Assembly: GCA_002439165.1 (NCBI GenBank)
Contig: DJTE01000023.1
Coordinates: 89,002-153,001, forward strand
DNA: 64,000 bases
Direction: 5' to 3'
Origin: Chryseobacterium indologenes
GTDB taxonomy: Bacteria; Bacteroidota; Bacteroidia; Flavobacteriales; Weeksellaceae
The number at the start of each line of letters is the position of its first letter. Position 1 is the first letter of the stretch. Made by a program: the position numbers and the translations under genes. The notes under the pieces are model-generated. The model had not been told where the DNA came from, did no database searches, and saw nothing but the letters and a program-made list of their open reading frames with translations. Shown piece after piece: positions 8,173-16,982 of the stretch.

Positions 8173-8250
8173 GGGCTAAAGAAAAACAGAAGCTGGACTA
8201 AAGTTTTATAAGACTTTCAAAAGTCATTATCTGAGAGCAGCCTGCACCTT

Positions 8251-9789
8251 TCAGTTTCTGCTTTCTGAATACTCTCCTTTTACTTCATTTATTTCATCAC
8301 GGAGCCTGTCTCTGATATCTGTTTTTGCATTTTCAAAACTGAAAATCACGGTTCCTTTTTCTCTTGCAAACGGGTTAACAATGGAATCTGCTTTTCCGGA
8401 AATTTCAAAGTAAGGTCCTGTTTCTTTAAGTTCGTCATTATCTGAAGACTGATTTTTGATCCTGATCAGATGATCATACCGCTTACTGAGATCGAACCAG
8501 TTGACATAATCTGCATTAAAGGAAACCGCCTGTATGTTCTGTTTTGAATAATAATTAACAGCTCCGGCCTGCCCGTAATTGTCACAGAGAACAAGGGTTT
8601 TCCCGGATTCCGAAAGCCGTGCATATTCTTTATCTGTTTTCTCTGCCAGTTCTTTCCAGCCCAGCATATCGGCAAAATCCTGTGGCAGCGGATGATCTTT
8701 TCCGTCTTCCCAGCGAAGAAGCCCCAGTTTTTTATACCGGTCCGGATGATGAATGATATATTCCGGACTTTTATTGGGAAAGGCTACCTGGTATAAAGGG
8801 ATAAACAGCAAAACAGGAATCAGCACGCTGACAGGTTTGAGTGCTTTTTTCCAGCCATCTGCAAGAAGGTAAGCCAGATAAACAGCCCCGAATGCTATAA
8901 ATGCAGGATAAAGCCCGGCTGCATAATAATCTTTTGCCCTGAAAAACAGAAACAATCCAATTGTGAATACATAGGCCCAGAAGAAGAATCTGAATTTTTC
9001 AAACGGTTTATAAAACAGCAAAGCATACAGCCCGGCCAGGATCACAAAAACAGATCCGATGAAGAAAAGCAGCTGGGATTTTAAAAACTCCATGCGGCTT
9101 ACATTCACCAGCTGTGTTTCTGAAAGTTCCTTCATATGGTGGATGACAGGAAAGTTATTATGATACTGCCACAACAGGTTGGGAGTGATGACAGCAAGGG
9201 ACAGCAGTGCAGCTCCGTAGAGATGAGGCTGAAGAAAAACGGTTCTCTGCCGGGTCAGCAGTAAAGCCGGAATAATCCCCAGCACGGAAAAGGCAATATT
9301 ATATTTATTCAGGAAGCCAATTCCGAAAATCACTGCGCCGATGTATAGCCATTTTACTTTTTCAGAATTAAAATACCTGATCAGGACGTAATAAAGCATT
9401 GTCCATAACAGCACTTCAAGGGACGTCGGCTGAAAAAGCATATTCATCCGGAGAAATACAGACAGTAAGATCCCCGTGGAGGCTAATATTCCGGCATACA
9501 GGTTTCCCTTCAGCTCCTCTATGATTTTCCACACGACAGCGATCGTCAGGGCTCCGAATAAAGCCGGAAAAAATTTCACCCAGAAAAAAGATCCTCCCAA
9601 TATTTTGATCAGCCAGGCCAGCCATGAATTCACAGGGGGTACGGAAAGGTATCCCCATGCCAGATGATTTCCCTGGTCAATGTGTAGATATTCGTCCCGG
9701 TGCAGTTCATATTCAGGACTGATTAATGTATACTGCAGGATGAATTTGACAATGATAAATAAGCAGAGAACAGGGTAATTTTTCTTCAT
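8251..9789 (-). CDS. GT39-family membrane glycosyltransferase (ArnT/PMT-like)
   Basis: 512 residues with about 9-10 hydrophobic segments through residue 345, followed by a soluble periplasmic C-terminal part. The first periplasmic loop carries the acidic pair in HRDEYLHIDQGNHLAWG, the conserved Asp-Glu motif of PMT/ArnT-type enzymes that use polyprenyl-phosphate sugars. YLSVPPVNSWLA follows, a conserved GT39 element. It probably adds a sugar to lipid A, a glycolipid or a protein in the periplasm; the acceptor cannot be inferred. It overlaps no neighbour and begins 10 bp after the zinc-ribbon gene upstream on the same strand, so the two may form an operon. Confidence 0.85.
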   Translation of the reverse strand: MKKNYPVLCLFIIVKFILQYTLISPEYELHRDEYLHIDQGNHLAWGYLSVPPVNSWLAWLIKILGGSFFWVKFFPALFGALTIAVVWKIIEELKGNLYAGILASTGILLSVFLRMNMLFQPTSLEVLLWTMLYYVLIRYFNSEKVKWLYIGAVIFGIGFLNKYNIAFSVLGIIPALLLTRQRTVFLQPHLYGAALLSLAVITPNLLWQYHNNFPVIHHMKELSETQLVNVSRMEFLKSQLLFFIGSVFVILAGLYALLFYKPFEKFRFFFWAYVFTIGLFLFFRAKDYYAAGLYPAFIAFGAVYLAYLLADGWKKALKPVSVLIPVLLFIPLYQVAFPNKSPEYIIHHPDRYKKLGLLRWEDGKDHPLPQDFADMLGWKELAEKTDKEYARLSESGKTLVLCDNYGQAGAVNYYSKQNIQAVSFNADYVNWFDLSKRYDHLIRIKNQSSDNDELKETGPYFEISGKADSIVNPFAREKGTVIFSFENAKTDIRDRLRDEINEVKGEYSESRN

Positions 9790-9799
9790 GGGCGGTTAT

Positions 9800-10363
9800 T
9801 TAAAATATTTCAAATCTCTGAAGGTTCATTTCTGCCTTTATATCAGCAATCTTTTCACTCCAATACTTAACTGCATCTGATTTATCAGGACATTCTTCAA
9901 CCGTTCTGTCCTGACATGCGGTCATCTGTTGTTGGTATTCACTCAGGATATTCCTTAAATACTGTTCGTAATCTTTCGGATTCTTTGGAATATAGCCGAT
10001 CCCGTAGCAACCGCAGGTATGGAATATTTTCCCTGTCCTGAAAAGACCTTCTATGATTTCCCATTCTTTGACCGCTGCTTTTTTAGGGGCTTTAAATTCT
10101 CTCCCCAGATCCGCCATGATGCTGCCGCATTCCGGGCATTTTACAGGCCTTGATTCTATTTCCTCTATCAGTAAATCCAGCTCTTCTTTTTTAGCTTTCA
10201 TAAAAAGATGCCCGATTTTTCTCACACTGCCGTCAGGAGCATGATATAGATTTTCTTTTTTTATTCTTTTAAAAATATCATAAAAATCCGGCCGTTTAAA
10301 TGATTTTCTGCATTTAAAACAAGCGTAATGAATTTTATAGCCTTTTCCTGCGTACCTGCACAT
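9800..10363 (-). CDS. Uncharacterised protein with two zinc-ribbon-like CxxC pairs
   Basis: 187 residues, soluble and unrecognised. It has CFKC in YACFKCRKSFKRP near residue 15 and CPEC in VKCPECGSIM near residue 75, plus further cysteines in HTCGCYG. This suggests a zinc ribbon in the N-terminal half and a helical, charged C-terminal half (YLRNILSEYQQQM, KYWSEKIADIKAEM). Its own promoter (TATATTTG on the minus strand at 10388-10381) lies 18 bases upstream. No function is proposed. Confidence 0.6.
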   Translation of the reverse strand: MCRYAGKGYKIHYACFKCRKSFKRPDFYDIFKRIKKENLYHAPDGSVRKIGHLFMKAKKEELDLLIEEIESRPVKCPECGSIMADLGREFKAPKKAAVKEWEIIEGLFRTGKIFHTCGCYGIGYIPKNPKDYEQYLRNILSEYQQQMTACQDRTVEECPDKSDAVKYWSEKIADIKAEMNLQRFEIF

Positions 10364-10380
10364 GGTTTTAATTTTGAATT

Positions 10381-10388
10381 CAAATATA
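10381..10388 (-). promoter_or_regulatory. -7 box for the zinc-ribbon gene
   Basis: The minus strand reads TATATTTG. I see no matching TTG at the usual distance. Confidence 0.35.
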
Positions 10389-10443
10389 TTGATTAGTTTT
10401 CAGAAAAACAGCCTGTTGGAAACGGTTAAAAAACTCTTTCCAA

Positions 10444-10475
10444 TAAAAAAATCCTGAGAAAGTTTCCCAGGATTT
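10444..10475 (-). terminator. Terminator after the macA-like gene
   Basis: AAATCCTG (10449-10456) pairs with CAGGATTT (10468-10475), followed by a U-run on the minus strand. It closes the four-gene ABC export operon. Confidence 0.7.
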
Positions 10476-10502
10476 CATTGTGTAACTATATAATGTCGTT
10501 TA

Positions 10503-11696
10503 CTATTTTTTCTTCTCTTTAAGCTCTTCTTTGTCTTTATCGGAAGGGTTCCATACTTTCACTTCGGCATTTTTGTCGATTCCGGAAAGGATCTGTACGT
10601 TGATTCCGTCACTGGCTCCCAGCTTTACATAGACTTTTTTGAATTTGCCGTCTTTCTGCTTCACTTCTACAAAAGGAGAATCTTTCCCTTTGATCTTCTC
10701 ATACTGAATAAGGGATTCATCCAGTAAAAGGGCATTTTTCTCAGATTTCAGTACAATTTCTCCGTTGGCAGAGAATCCGGCTCTGATATATTCGTTATTC
10801 GGGTTTCTTACATCTCCTTCCACCGGGAACTTGATGGTTCCGCTGTTGTCTTTTCCTTTTGGGGCAATCATGGTAAGCTTACCCGGAAATGTTTTGTTCT
10901 GCAATGCACCGATCACGATCTTCATATCCATTCCCTGCTTCAATTTTCCGGCCTGTGCTTCATCTATATCTCCCTGGAAGATCAGTGAATTCAGGTCTGC
11001 AATGGAGCAGATGGTAGTCCCTGCGTTGAATGAGTTAGCCTCAATTACCTGGCTTCCTACTTTTACAGGAACTTCAAGTACGGTTCCTGAAGCTTTGGAA
11101 CGGATCTGGGTAGTTGCCAGCCCCTGAAGCTCAGGAGTAGCACCGGTTTTTACGATCTGTAATCTCTTTTCAGCGGTTACAAGCTGCTGTTGGGCATTTT
11201 TCAGAGTCTGCTGCTGGGAATAAAGCTGCTGCTGGGAATTCAGATATTCCTGCTTTGAGGCAACTCCCTGTTTGTACAGCTTTTCCTGCATCGCAAACTG
11301 TTTCTGCATATTGTCAACATTCAACCTGGCATTATTGATCTGAAGCTGAGAATTAACGACTTCCTGCTGTGCGTTGTTCACATCAGCGATATTAGGGATA
11401 ATTCTAACGGTAGCGATCAGCTGTCCTGCCACTACTTTATCGCCTTCATCTACCAGAATTTTATCGATGATCCCTGCAATATTCGGTTTGATCTCAATTT
11501 CTTCTTTCGGAACAATTTTACCTGTCGCCATTACCTTGTCTTCCATATCCTGAATGACAGGTTTCCTGGTAAGGAAGGCTTCAGCCTGCTGGGAATTGGA
11601 TTTTACAAGATACCCGATCCCTGAGAACAATGCCACTGCAAATAAAAGCCCCAGTACAATATAAATGGCTTTTTTCAAAGTGAATTTCTTTTTCAT
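10503..11696 (-). CDS. Periplasmic adaptor subunit of a MacAB-like export system
   Basis: 397 residues. One N-terminal membrane segment (about 8-30, AIYIVLGLLFAVALFSGIGY) is followed by a barrel-sandwich lipoyl-like half (IKPNIAGIIDKILVDEGDKV). A long Gln-rich coiled-coil hairpin covers about 105-180. The second lipoyl half contains RSKASGTVLEVPVKVGSQV, and a beta-barrel region follows. The order matches MacA/HlyD adaptors, which link an inner-membrane ABC pump to a TolC channel. It is the last gene of ATPase-permease-permease-adaptor. No TolC-like gene is nearby. Confidence 0.88.
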   Translation of the reverse strand: MKKKFTLKKAIYIVLGLLFAVALFSGIGYLVKSNSQQAEAFLTRKPVIQDMEDKVMATGKIVPKEEIEIKPNIAGIIDKILVDEGDKVVAGQLIATVRIIPNIADVNNAQQEVVNSQLQINNARLNVDNMQKQFAMQEKLYKQGVASKQEYLNSQQQLYSQQQTLKNAQQQLVTAEKRLQIVKTGATPELQGLATTQIRSKASGTVLEVPVKVGSQVIEANSFNAGTTICSIADLNSLIFQGDIDEAQAGKLKQGMDMKIVIGALQNKTFPGKLTMIAPKGKDNSGTIKFPVEGDVRNPNNEYIRAGFSANGEIVLKSEKNALLLDESLIQYEKIKGKDSPFVEVKQKDGKFKKVYVKLGASDGINVQILSGIDKNAEVKVWNPSDKDKEELKEKKK

Positions 11697-11795
11697 ATAC
11701 CTAGTTTATTTTTTACTATTTAATGGTTTAAAAGGTTGAAAATTAAAATATCTGATTAGCATTTAAAATTTTCATTTTTTATTTTCAAATGATGA

Positions 11796-13067
11796 TTACT
11801 CCGTCCTCAATGCTTCAATCGGTCTGATTTTTACCGCTCTCTGTGCCGGGATCATTCCGATAATCAATCCCAGGATCACCATTACGGTCATGGCACTGAA
11901 TACGTTTCCATAATTAACCGTCGGGTTATAGAACGGGAAGGTATCCTGGTTCTGGGTTGCCATATTAAGAATGATGAGAACAAAAATCCCGAACATGAAT
12001 CCCAGCAGCCCCGATGACAGGGTAATGACAACACTTTCCAGCAGGATCTGGTTTCTTACTTCAGCGGGTTTTGCACCTAAGGCTCTCCGTATTCCGATTT
12101 CTTTGGTTCTTTCTTTTACCGTGATCAGAAGGATATTGGAGATCGCAATCACTCCTGCCAGGATGGTAAGAGTTCCCACGATAATAGTGAGAAGCTGCAT
12201 TCCGGTAAGGAAGCCCGTCAGTTTTTTAAATTCTTTCCCGATATTGAAGCTCATAAAGGCATTGGTATCTTCGGGAGATACTTTATTTTTATCTTTCAAT
12301 ACCTGTTTCACTTCTTCCTCCACAATACCCAGGTCTGCCGTTGGCTTGCCTACAATAGCAAACAGATCGATCTGTTCTCCGGCATTATACATTTTGGTAT
12401 AGGTAGAAAGTGGAATATATGCACTCTGATCGCTTTCAAAACCTCCTCCTTTTTTCACACGGAACACCCCGATCACATTAAAGAACATTCCTTTTATATT
12501 AATCGGTTTCCCGATAGGATTCTCATTTTTCTTGGAATCGAATAGATTTTTATAGATTTCTTCCCCGATTACCACAACATTTTTATTACCCATCACATCG
12601 GCATCGTTAATGTAACGTCCGAAAATAAGTTTCTTTTCAGAAATTTTATTTCCTACCGGATAGTCTCCCGTAAGGCCATAGGTTGCTTTTTTCCCGTTTC
12701 TTGACATCAGCTCTCCCGGAGTTCCGGTAAAACTTCCCCTGGAATTCTGCGGCGAAATGTAATCTATTGCGGGAACTTTCTGCTTCAGCATATCCATATC
12801 AGACAGCTTCAGGTGAAGTTGCCGTCCTTTCGGAAATCCATCATAGGGAATGGAGGTATTTCCTGCAAACAGGAAAATGGAATTGGTAGCAAATCCTGAG
12901 AACAGTTTGTCAAAACCGTTTTCCATTCCTTTTGCCGCTCCAAGAAGGCTCACATATAAAAACATTCCCCAACCCACACCAATCATGGTAAGGAAGGTCC
13001 GGAGCTTATTATTTCTCAATGAATAATAAATTTCCTGCCAGGTGTCTTTTTTAAATAAAATATTCAC
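11796..13067 (-). CDS. ABC transporter permease, MacB/FtsX type (second copy)
   Basis: 423 residues. A membrane segment at about 20-45 (TFLTMIGVGWGMFLYVSLLG) is followed by a large periplasmic MacB-PCD domain to about residue 280. Three C-terminal membrane helices include the FtsX signature ISNILLITVKERTKEIGIRRALGA, and the end is IRPIEALRTE. It is paralogous to the permease 46 bp upstream and probably forms a heterodimer with it. Unlike E. coli MacB, the ATPase is a separate protein. Confidence 0.9.
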   Translation of the reverse strand: MNILFKKDTWQEIYYSLRNNKLRTFLTMIGVGWGMFLYVSLLGAAKGMENGFDKLFSGFATNSIFLFAGNTSIPYDGFPKGRQLHLKLSDMDMLKQKVPAIDYISPQNSRGSFTGTPGELMSRNGKKATYGLTGDYPVGNKISEKKLIFGRYINDADVMGNKNVVVIGEEIYKNLFDSKKNENPIGKPINIKGMFFNVIGVFRVKKGGGFESDQSAYIPLSTYTKMYNAGEQIDLFAIVGKPTADLGIVEEEVKQVLKDKNKVSPEDTNAFMSFNIGKEFKKLTGFLTGMQLLTIIVGTLTILAGVIAISNILLITVKERTKEIGIRRALGAKPAEVRNQILLESVVITLSSGLLGFMFGIFVLIILNMATQNQDTFPFYNPTVNYGNVFSAMTVMVILGLIIGMIPAQRAVKIRPIEALRTE

Positions 13068-13113
13068 TTCTCTGAGTTGTATTTTTATATTTTCTTTACT
13101 ATCCCAATTACTT

Positions 13114-14343
13114 TTACTCGGTTCTCAATGCTTCGATCGGTTTGATCTTTGAAGCTCTGTACGCCGGCACAAATCCTGCAACAAATCCGGAGAAAACCAG
13201 TGCTATAAAAGCCATAATAATTTCTGCCATACCTACACTCGGATTTACAATGAAGAATTCTTCCAGACTGTCTCCCAGCAAGCTAAGGGTCAGAACCCCC
13301 ACACCAACTCCTACAATACCTGAAATTACGGTAATCACAACACTTTCCTGCACGATCAGTCCTACAATGCTTCCCGGTTTGGCTCCGATCGCTTTACGTA
13401 CACCGATCTCTTTGGTTCTTTCCTTCACGATATACACCATGATATTACTGATCCCGATGATCCCGGCAAGCAGTGTTCCCATTCCGATGAATCCTACAAT
13501 GACTGTAAGTACAAACATAAACTGGAAAGTTCCTTCCATATTCTTGGCATTATTCCATACGCCCACTCCGTTTTCATCATCAGGAGAGACATTTTTCCTT
13601 GATTTCAGCTTGTCTTTCAGTTCATCTCCGTATTTAATCGCTTCCTGAGGAGTCAGCTTTTCGTTGTAGGCAATATATATCGTATTGACGGTATCTGAGC
13701 CTTTCTTCATCTGCTGAAGGGTGGTAATAGGAACCGTAATATGTCTTTCGTCCCTGTCCCCGCCATCATCAGAAAATACACCTACCACTTTGAACATGGT
13801 TCCGTTGATATCGAGATCTTTCCCCACCGGACTTCCGTTTTTGATAAGGTCTCTCTGCACCATTCTTCCGATTACTGCAATATTCTGTTTCCTGTTCAGA
13901 TCCATCGGAGTCAGATAACGTCCTTCTATAACTTTTCTGTTTTCAATGATCTGTTCTCCCGGCTCCGCACCGTTTATCTGGTACATTCCGCTTTCTTTAC
14001 CGTACTTCACCATCATACTGGCCGTATATCTCGGGCTGGCATCCTCTACTTTATCTTTATCGGTATTAACCAGGAAGTCGTAATCGTCATTATCCATCGT
14101 TACATTTCTGTCCGACTGAAGGCCTCTATAAGCCACTGTGGTTTTTCCTGTGTAAATAGTAATCAGGTTTTGGGCATCCCTCGCAAATCCCTGTGTAAAG
14201 GCATTCTGCAATCCTTTTCCAATTCCGAACAGTACGATAAAGATAAACAGTCCCAAAGCTACCGTAAACCCCGAAAGCACCGTCCGGAGTACATTACTTC
14301 GGATAGAACTGAATATTTCCTGCCAACGATCTAGGTCAAACAT
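13114..14343 (-). CDS. ABC transporter permease, MacB/FtsX type (first copy)
   Basis: 409 residues with the same architecture as its neighbour: N-terminal helix (LRTVLSGFTVALGLFIFIVL), periplasmic MacB-PCD domain, and FtsX helices with ISNIMVYIVKERTKEIGVRKAIGA, ending IKPIEALRTE. The two permeases share the ends and transmembrane motifs but differ in the periplasmic part, as expected for a heterodimer made by gene duplication. The likely cargo (peptide, lipid, macrolide or lipoprotein) is unknown. Confidence 0.9.
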   Translation of the reverse strand: MFDLDRWQEIFSSIRSNVLRTVLSGFTVALGLFIFIVLFGIGKGLQNAFTQGFARDAQNLITIYTGKTTVAYRGLQSDRNVTMDNDDYDFLVNTDKDKVEDASPRYTASMMVKYGKESGMYQINGAEPGEQIIENRKVIEGRYLTPMDLNRKQNIAVIGRMVQRDLIKNGSPVGKDLDINGTMFKVVGVFSDDGGDRDERHITVPITTLQQMKKGSDTVNTIYIAYNEKLTPQEAIKYGDELKDKLKSRKNVSPDDENGVGVWNNAKNMEGTFQFMFVLTVIVGFIGMGTLLAGIIGISNIMVYIVKERTKEIGVRKAIGAKPGSIVGLIVQESVVITVISGIVGVGVGVLTLSLLGDSLEEFFIVNPSVGMAEIIMAFIALVFSGFVAGFVPAYRASKIKPIEALRTE

Positions 14344-14439
14344 TTTTTATAAGTATTAAAGATTGAAAATTCAAAGAATTGAAAGACTGTCTTTCAATTT
14401 TCAAATTATCTCATTTTCAAATTTTCAAATCAGCCCACT

Positions 14440-15129
14440 CTATAAAACGATCTGCTTTATAAACTCATCACTCTCTATAATTCCGTCTTTCAGTACAACG
14501 TTTCTTTTGGTTTGTGCCGCTACGTCAGGTTCGTGGGTTACCACAATAATGGTTTTCCCTTCATTATTAATATCCTGAAGCAGTTTCATGATATCGTGGG
14601 TCGTTTTGGAATCCAGTGCTCCGGTAGGCTCATCTGCCAGAACAACTTTAGGATCTGTAATCAAAGCCCGGGCGATCGCTACCCTTTGCTTCTGTCCTCC
14701 GGAAAGTTCATTGGGAAGGTGATTGGCCCATTGGGCAAGACCTACTTTTTCCAGATATTCCAGAGCCTTCTGATTGCGTTCTTTTCTGGGAACATTCTGA
14801 TAATACAGCGGAAGCGCTACATTTTCCAAAGCGGTCTTATAGCCGATCAGGTTGAAAGACTGGAAAATAAAACCCAGGAATTTACTTCTGTATTCCGCGG
14901 CTTTTACTTCAGATAAATGTTCGATCGGAACACCATCCAGCTCATAGGTGCCTGAATCTTTCTCATCCAGAATTCCGATGATATTAAGAAGTGTGGACTT
15001 CCCGGAACCGGAACTTCCCATAATAGAAACAAATTCGCCTTCAGAAATATTGAGATTGATTCCCTTGAGAACATGAAGCTTACTTTTTCCGGTGTCGTAT
15101 GATTTATGTAAATCCTGAATTACTAACAT
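14440..15129 (-). CDS. ABC transporter ATP-binding protein (MacB/LolD-like)
   Basis: 229 residues. Walker A is GSSGSGKST, the Q-loop lies in FIFQSFNLIGYKTALENV, the signature is LSGGQKQR and Walker B is VVLADEPTGALD, with the switch His in VVTHEPD. Such ATPases drive mechanotransmission complexes with MacB/LolCE-type permeases. It is the first gene of the four-gene minus-strand operon. The upstream region faces nrdB and is about 425 bp long. Confidence 0.93.
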   Translation of the reverse strand: MLVIQDLHKSYDTGKSKLHVLKGINLNISEGEFVSIMGSSGSGKSTLLNIIGILDEKDSGTYELDGVPIEHLSEVKAAEYRSKFLGFIFQSFNLIGYKTALENVALPLYYQNVPRKERNQKALEYLEKVGLAQWANHLPNELSGGQKQRVAIARALITDPKVVLADEPTGALDSKTTHDIMKLLQDINNEGKTIIVVTHEPDVAAQTKRNVVLKDGIIESDEFIKQIVL

Positions 15130-15338
15130 TGAGTGATCTATGATTTTATACCCAATAAGTAGATGATATTTTCAATTTGTTACAAGAACCTGAATTTATT
15201 CAAATATTTTATTGTTTAATAAATTAAACCTTTATTCATAGATAATTACAAAATATTGTTTAACTGTAACTTCAGATTTCCATATATTTTTTGGTGATAA
15301 CCCTGTCTAAGCCATTATCTGTGCTACTTTCATGTAAA

Positions 15339-15347
15339 TGTGGAAAA
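15339..15347 (-). promoter_or_regulatory. DnaA-box-like 9-mer (variant)
   Basis: The minus strand reads TTTTCCACA, a one-base variant of TTATNCACA. It lies about 200 bp upstream of nrdB. Confidence 0.3.
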
Positions 15348-15510
15348 CTTTTAGGGTTAAAAGTCAGCCAATTAGTATTTAGGGCTTTCAGAATCAGTTC
15401 TTTTTTTCGAACTTTGTACTTAGTTCTTTACAAGAAACTGACGCTTATTAAAGTGAATAACTTTAAAACATAAGCACCAAATACACAGAAAGTTAACTGT
15501 TGTATCAACG

Positions 15511-15519
15511 TTATCCACA
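15511..15519 (+). promoter_or_regulatory. Consensus DnaA box upstream of nrdB
   Basis: TTATCCACA is a perfect DnaA consensus, 36 bases before the nrdB ATG. DnaA control of nrdAB is established in E. coli; here it is inference from position. Confidence 0.4.
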
Positions 15520-15555
15520 GTGATGTAAATTATTTAATTTTAAAGATATTTTAAT

Positions 15556-16530
15556 ATGGGAATTTTTGATAAAAGAGTAAGTTACAAGCCATTTGAATAC
15601 CCTGAGGTTCTTCAATTTGTAGAAGCGATCAACAAATCGTTCTGGGTACATTCGGAAGTAGATTTTACTGCAGATGTTCAGGATTTTCATTCGCAACTTG
15701 AACCGCACGAAAAAAATGCTGTGAAAAACGCTCTTTTAGCTATTGCACAGATCGAGGTGTCTGTAAAGACATTCTGGGGAAACCTGTACAATCACCTTCC
15801 GAAACCTGAATTCAACGGACTTGGAGCTACTTTTGCAGAATGCGAATTCCGCCATTCCGAAGCATATTCCCGTTTGCTGGAAGTGTTGGGCTACAATGAA
15901 GAGTTCCTTAACGTTATCGAGATCCCGGCTGTAAAAAAGAGAATCGACTTCCTGTCGAATGTTCTGAAACATGCCAACTCTACCACTCCGAAAGAATACG
16001 TATCGTCTCTTTTACTCTTCAGTATCCTGATAGAAAACGTATCGCTTTTCTCACAGTTTGCCATCATCCTTTCTTTCACAAGATTCAAAGGATACATGAA
16101 AAACGTTTCCAATATCATTGCATGGACTTCCGTAGACGAGCAGATCCACGCCAATGCAGGAATCTATCTGATCAACAAGATCCGCGAAGAACAGCCGGAC
16201 CTTCTTACCGACTCAGATATTGAAGACATCTATACTCTGGTAGACCAGTCTATCGAACTGGAAGGAGAAATCCTGGACTGGATCTTTGAACTTGGAGAAC
16301 TAAGCGTTTTCTCAAGAGAAGATCTTCTGAACTTCATGAAATACCGTGTAGACGACAGTCTGAAGAAAATCAACATGGATACCCGCTACAACGTTTCTCC
16401 TGAACAGTACCGCCCGATGAAATGGTTCGAAGAAGAGGTTTTTGCCAATTCTATGGACGATTTCTTCGCCAAAAGACCGGTTGATTACACAAAACACGAT
16501 AAGAGTATCACCGCCAACGATCTGTTTTAA
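15556..16530 (+). CDS. nrdB: Ribonucleoside-diphosphate reductase small subunit
   Basis: 324 residues, ferritin-like. Predicted metal ligands are Glu67 (AQIEVSVK), Glu97 and His100 (ECEFRH), Glu160 (LLFSILIE), and Glu195 and His198 (DEQIH). The radical tyrosine is Tyr104, four residues after His100 as in E. coli Tyr122. Glu replaces Asp at the first ligand. There is no N-terminal ATP-cone, although some Bacteroidota NrdB proteins carry one. It supplies the radical to NrdA for dNTP synthesis. It is the first gene of nrdB-orf-nrdA. Confidence 0.94.
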   Translation: MGIFDKRVSYKPFEYPEVLQFVEAINKSFWVHSEVDFTADVQDFHSQLEPHEKNAVKNALLAIAQIEVSVKTFWGNLYNHLPKPEFNGLGATFAECEFRHSEAYSRLLEVLGYNEEFLNVIEIPAVKKRIDFLSNVLKHANSTTPKEYVSSLLLFSILIENVSLFSQFAIILSFTRFKGYMKNVSNIIAWTSVDEQIHANAGIYLINKIREEQPDLLTDSDIEDIYTLVDQSIELEGEILDWIFELGELSVFSREDLLNFMKYRVDDSLKKINMDTRYNVSPEQYRPMKWFEEEVFANSMDDFFAKRPVDYTKHDKSITANDLF

Positions 16531-16542
16531 GGAATACAATGA

Positions 16543-16561
16543 GGCGCGAGCGAAGCGAGCG
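16543..16561. repeat. GC-rich short repeat GCGAGC-GAA-GCGAGC
   Basis: A GC-rich run containing GCGAGC twice, separated by GAA, stands out in an otherwise AT-rich spacer 12 bases after the nrdB stop. It resembles small dispersed repeats seen in many genomes. Confidence 0.45.
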
Positions 16562-16641
16562 TCGGAACAGTTAGTATCAGCGACATTATTCTGGGAATCC
16601 TTTTTCTCAAAATAAAAGCACAACATCCAAACGCACAGCAG

Positions 16642-16929
16642 ATGATCAATGTAATGGTAACCTACACCGTAAATCCTGAATTTGTTTCAGAAAATAAAGC
16701 CAACATCCGGAAGTTCCTGGATGATTTTCAGAATCTGAACCAGGAAACATTTGAATATAAGGTGTATGTAAAACAAGACGGTGTTACCTTTGTACACTAT
16801 TCCAATTACATCAATGAAGAGGTTCAGCATGAGGTTTTAAACATCCCGTCTTTTAAAGAATTTCAGAGATTAAGGGATGAAAGCGGACTGAACGGGTCCC
16901 ATAAAGTAGAAATTTTACAATCAATATAA
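16642..16929 (+). CDS. Small ABM-like (ferredoxin-fold) protein inside the nrd operon
   Basis: 95 residues. The pattern MVTYTVNPEFVSENKANIRK, a central FEYKVYVKQDGVTFVHYSNY and a later helix with SFKEFQRLRDESG resembles antibiotic biosynthesis monooxygenase-like dimeric alpha/beta-barrel proteins. That fold call is by pattern only. It lies between nrdB (111 bp gap) and nrdA (53 bp gap with a strong hairpin). The actual start could be the Met five codons in. A role in ribonucleotide reduction is unproven. Confidence 0.65.
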   Translation: MINVMVTYTVNPEFVSENKANIRKFLDDFQNLNQETFEYKVYVKQDGVTFVHYSNYINEEVQHEVLNIPSFKEFQRLRDESGLNGSHKVEILQSI

Positions 16930-16935
16930 CAACAA

Positions 16936-16966
16936 AATTCCGGAGTATACACCGTACTCCGGAATT
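16936..16966 (+). other. Strong intercistronic hairpin before nrdA
   Basis: A perfect 12-bp stem, AATTCCGGAGTA (16936-16947) with TACTCCGGAATT (16955-16966), encloses a 7-base loop. No U-run follows, so it is unlikely to be a simple terminator. It may stabilise or attenuate the mRNA between the small orf and nrdA, 16 bases before the nrdA start. Confidence 0.6.
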
Positions 16967-16982
16967 CGAAAATATAACATCT

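Larger units (their letters stand above)
15130..15555. other. AT-rich divergent intergenic region with DnaA-box-like sites
   Basis: No convincing gene lies between the ABC operon and nrdB. The region contains two DnaA-box-like 9-mers (listed separately) and a weak -7-like GAACTTTG at 15409-15416 that could serve nrdB. Short open frames here look random. Confidence 0.5.

Noticed and set aside
13741..14334. 197-codon plus-strand frame opposite the first MacB-like permease
   Set aside because: The minus-strand permease has full family motifs; the plus-strand reading is aromatic/basic noise.
15130..15555. Possible chromosome origin because of DnaA boxes
   Set aside because: Only two box-like sites, no dnaA or dnaN nearby and no AT-rich unwinding repeat cluster; a regulatory explanation for nrdB is simpler.
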